Shown: in pieces, positions 61,185 through 64,000 of the stretch
Layout: each line of letters begins with the position of its first letter
Position numbering within the stretch: the first letter of the stretch is position 1
Origin: Helicostylum pulchrum
Lineage: Eukaryota; Mucoromycota; Mucoromycetes; Mucorales; Mucoraceae
Direction: 5' to 3'
DNA length: 64,000 nt
Assembly: GCA_025677825.1 (NCBI GenBank)
Contig: JAIXMO010000026.1
Span: 186,001-250,000, forward strand
Position numbers and translations under genes: made by a program
The notes under the pieces: model-generated
Told to the model about the DNA's origin: nothing
What the model saw: the letters and a program-made list of their open reading frames with translations, nothing else
Databases searched by the model: none

Positions 61185-64000
61185 TTAAGCAGCAGGAGCA
61201 GCGGCTTCAGTCTCAACAGCCTCAACAGAAGGAGCAGCGTCCTCAGCAGTAGGTTTAGCAGGTGCTTCGGTAGGTTCAACGGATGCTTCAGTAGTGGCAG
61301 CAGGTGCTTCAGTAGTAACAACGGAGGTAGTAGCTTCAGGAGCAACAGAGGTAGCAGTTTCAGGAGCAACAGAGGTAGCAGTTTCAGGAGCAATAGAGGT
61401 AATATTAGAAGGAGCGTGTTGAGAAATAAATTCGGCAGCAGCAAGAGCAGCATTAGAATCTTTATCAACAACTGGAACAGCCATTTGTTCGTAGTACATG
61501 CCACCATGGAAATCGTTACCAACAATAACAGTAACGTTTTGGAAGAGATCAACCTTCTTCATGTCTGGAGTTAACATAAGGAAAGCAATAGCATTACCCA
61601 TATTAGCCTTCATAGATAATGGCTTTTCACTTGTAGCAAAACCCTTGGGAGGAACAGTAACAGCAGGTTCGATAGCACCGACCAAAGAACCTAAAGTGAC
61701 ATAGGAGCCATCCTTCTTATAGAAATAGGCATCAGCAGAGACAGCACTGACAGTGTAAGGAGTATCAAGAGGGTTATAGAACTTGACCCAAATATTGGGG
61801 GTAAGGCCAACAAGCTTCATTTGACACTCTACAACGAGGGAAGCAGGAATACCAGCCATGACAGTCTTGAGGCCAACTTGGGAAAGACCAGGTTGAAGAG
61901 GAACAATATCGGTAGTATCCATGCTACCCTTAACAGTAAGAGCGGTATTTTTACCGGTCAAGTAGTTGGTAAGCATTTGAGAAAGAGAGAGAAGATCAGT
62001 ACTAGCCATCTTCATTCTAGCAGGCATTTGATTTACACCAGGCTTGATAACAGTCTTTTCTAAAATGGCAGTACCGACACTAGAACCACTGGCATCCATA
62101 ATAACTTCGAAAGTAAGATCACCAGCAGTAATGGTAATAGCAGATGGGTTGGTCATGGAGATAATAAGTTCAACATCAATGTAATCGGCATAACCGCCAA
62201 CAACCTTGAGTGAAAGAATTTCAGTAACACCACCAAAGCTTTGGAAACCTAAAAAAAAATATATGTAAATATAAAAAAAAATATAAAATAAAAAGAAACT
62301 TACCAGCCAAGGAAGTTTGAACATCGAAAGCAATGTTTTTAAGAGGAATATCACCAACAGCAGTTTGAGCAATAGAATCAACGGAGCCCTTAAGACCGAA
62401 AGGAACAACAGGAAGTAAAGTAAGGCCACCGACGAATTGAGTGAAAGCAGCTTCTGCACCAGAGTAGACCTTGAAAGGAATATCGCTGAAAGCAGTGTGA
62501 ACAATACCATCGGCAGAGGTAGTAGCAGGAACTTCAGGGATAAGCATGTTGGCAACATTGTGTCCGCCAGAGTTAGCATCAATACTCATAGAAAGAGACT
62601 TGACACCAAGAGGGAAACCGAAGGGGTTGTTCAATTGAGCTTCAACGTTTTGAGAACCAGCAGGGGGGGAGAAAGGATTCTTGGTAAAGTCCATTTGCAT
62701 ATCCTTCATGGTAATAGCAGTAATCATGGTAGGAGCAACAGGAGGACCAGGAAGAACGACGTTTTCAATATTGATAGTCTTGAAAGCATCAGAAAGCCAT
62801 TGGACGGCACCGTTAGGACCAGAGGCTGAAACTCCCTTGACAGTCAAGATAGAGCTATTGGCACTCAAGAAGTTACCGAAGACTTCAGCAATAGCAGCAT
62901 TACCTTCTTCACTTTCTTGATAAATAAGACGACCCTTCATGGTCAAGTTGGCAACACCACGAGCAGGGAAGATGGCGGCACCATCAACAGCAAGAGGTCC
63001 AAGATCAATACCCTTATAGTAAGTTTCGAAACCAGCACCTTCAAAGTTGAAACCAACTTGACTGGGGTTAGAAATAGTAGTTTGAGCTACAAGCGTAATA
63101 CCACCAGCAGCATCGTTACTGGGTAAATCAAAAACAGAAATCTTGACGGCATCCTTGAAACCGTTGGCACCAGCAAGAGTGACGAATTTCTCCATAGCAA
63201 TGTTCTTGAAGGTGAAACCGAGAGCATCAACACTAACATCCTTGGTATAGATATCCCAAATGAATTCTTCATTGTTAATCATGTAGGCAGAAAATTCAGC
63301 CATATCAGCAGTGTTAGATACAGTGAACTCACCAGGAACATCAAAGACAGCACCAGCATTAGGCTTAGCATTAATATCAGCCATGGTAACTTGACCAAGA
63401 ACCTTACCGTTCCAAGCAACGGTCAAGGGGGTAGGGAACTTGATAGTAGCAGCCATAGGACCAGTCTTGCTAATAGAACCCTTCATTTGAACCTTGAAAC
63501 CAGACTCGGTAGGAGCAGACATAATAATGTTCTCAAATTCAAGAATGGAAGCATCAACAATTTGTTGAACAATAGGTTGACCAACAACAGGAATCAAACC
63601 GGTAACAGAGCTATCAGTAGCAATTTGAACGGAAGCTTGAGAGAAAGTAAGTGTGTTCACGTATTGACCAATAGTCAAGTCAGAGGCAAGAGTAAGATCA
63701 ACCTTCAAGACCTTCATGGCATCCATAAGAAAGCTAGAGATGTTGAAGTTCTCAAATAAGCTGGCATCAGGAGCAACAGATTCAGAACCTTCTACTTGGA
63801 AACCACCCATAGCAAATAAAGCATCAATAGGACGAGTATCTAATTGAGCGGTAACAGCAAGAGAACGAAGCAAAGTAGCAACAGCAGCAGGCTCAGTGTT
63901 CATGGCCATGGTAAGAAGAGGAGATTCGGCAGTACTCAAACCAGGAATAATAATAGGGTTACTACTAATATCTTGGTCGATGTTACCAATAGGCATACCA
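61185..64000 (-). CDS. DUF3712/Tag1-like protein, 5' end outside the window
   Basis: Minus-strand gene running off the right edge. The visible part has two exons (64000-62304 and 62248-61185). It shows repeated β-rich modules (LEA2-like) typical of DUF3712 proteins, the family of yeast vacuolar Tag1. Examples are TSLAGFQSFGGVTEILSLKV, KTINIENVVLPGPP, PFGFPLGVKSLSMSID, and NPLDTPYTVSAVSADAYFY. Modules recur with the same strand order, so several copies exist. The C-terminus is a low-complexity tail with SVAPETATSVAPETATSV repeats rich in Ala/Thr/Glu/Pro. The start and any transmembrane anchor lie beyond 64000. Codon use is highly biased toward few codons, as in SDHA, indicating strong expression. 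Tag1 ends autophagy in yeast; the role here is by analogy only. Confidence 0.8.

Noticed and set aside
61118..61552. Leu-rich 144-codon ORF on the minus strand
   Set aside because: Alternative frame of the Ala/Thr/Pro-rich tail of the DUF3712 gene.

Overview
The window reads as nuclear DNA of an early-diverging filamentous fungus, most likely Mucoromycota (Mucorales-like). The evidence is AT-rich intergenic DNA with long poly-A, poly-T and poly-C/G tracts, many short introns (about 50-110 nt) with GTAAG-type donors and sometimes a clear TACTAAC-like branch point, and typically fungal gene content (GPI-anchored NodB-like protein, recyclin-1, YPP1, endopolyphosphatase, Tag1-like DUF3712 protein). 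The assignment is inference from gene content and intron style; no marker gene was compared.

Left part (1-8.5 kb): a multi-exon DHA1-type MFS transporter, then a transposon graveyard (4.1-7.4 kb). The graveyard holds a spliced but broken repeat-type ORF, a Gag-like retrotransposon protein with two frame disruptions near its N-terminus, and a degenerate tyrosine recombinase. A small coiled-coil gene of unknown role follows.

8.5-17 kb: a DED1/DDX3 DEAD-box helicase, then three neighbouring secretory-pathway genes: a GPI-anchored NodB-fold protein whose catalytic motifs are lost, the oligosaccharyltransferase subunit OST1, and a secreted HExxH metalloprotease-like protein with a C-terminal anchor signal.

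17-29.6 kb: recyclin-1 (F-box plus Sec10-like, C-terminal CaaX box), the YHM2-type mitochondrial citrate/oxoglutarate carrier, a coiled-coil protein, a probably N-myristoylated leucine-rich-repeat protein, a head-to-head mitochondrial pair (ribosomal protein bL9m and inner-membrane peptidase IMP2), and an intronless cytidine-deaminase-family gene.

29.9-46.9 kb: an F-box pseudogene with in-frame stops and a frameshift, YPP1/TTC7, the GINS subunit PSF2 divergent from a membrane-anchored GT5 (glycogen/starch-synthase-like) protein, a second repeat remnant, a GLI/ZIC-type zinc-finger factor with a long Gln-rich tandem repeat, and SOF1/DCAF13 with a first coding exon that is only the ATG.

46.9-64 kb: a 5.4-kb gene-poor stretch ahead of an intronless Gln/Ser-rich, probably nuclear protein, then SDHA, a PQ-loop membrane protein, endopolyphosphatase PPN1, a lipid-anchored ubiquitin-like protein, and a DUF3712 protein running off the right edge. 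SDHA and the DUF3712 gene show much stronger codon bias than their neighbours, which suggests high expression.

Apart from two divergent pairs that share short intergenic regions, the genes are independent eukaryotic units. No rRNA, tRNA or CRISPR was recognised by eye. Exon borders were worked out by hand from splice signals, reading frame and family similarity; they need transcript evidence.
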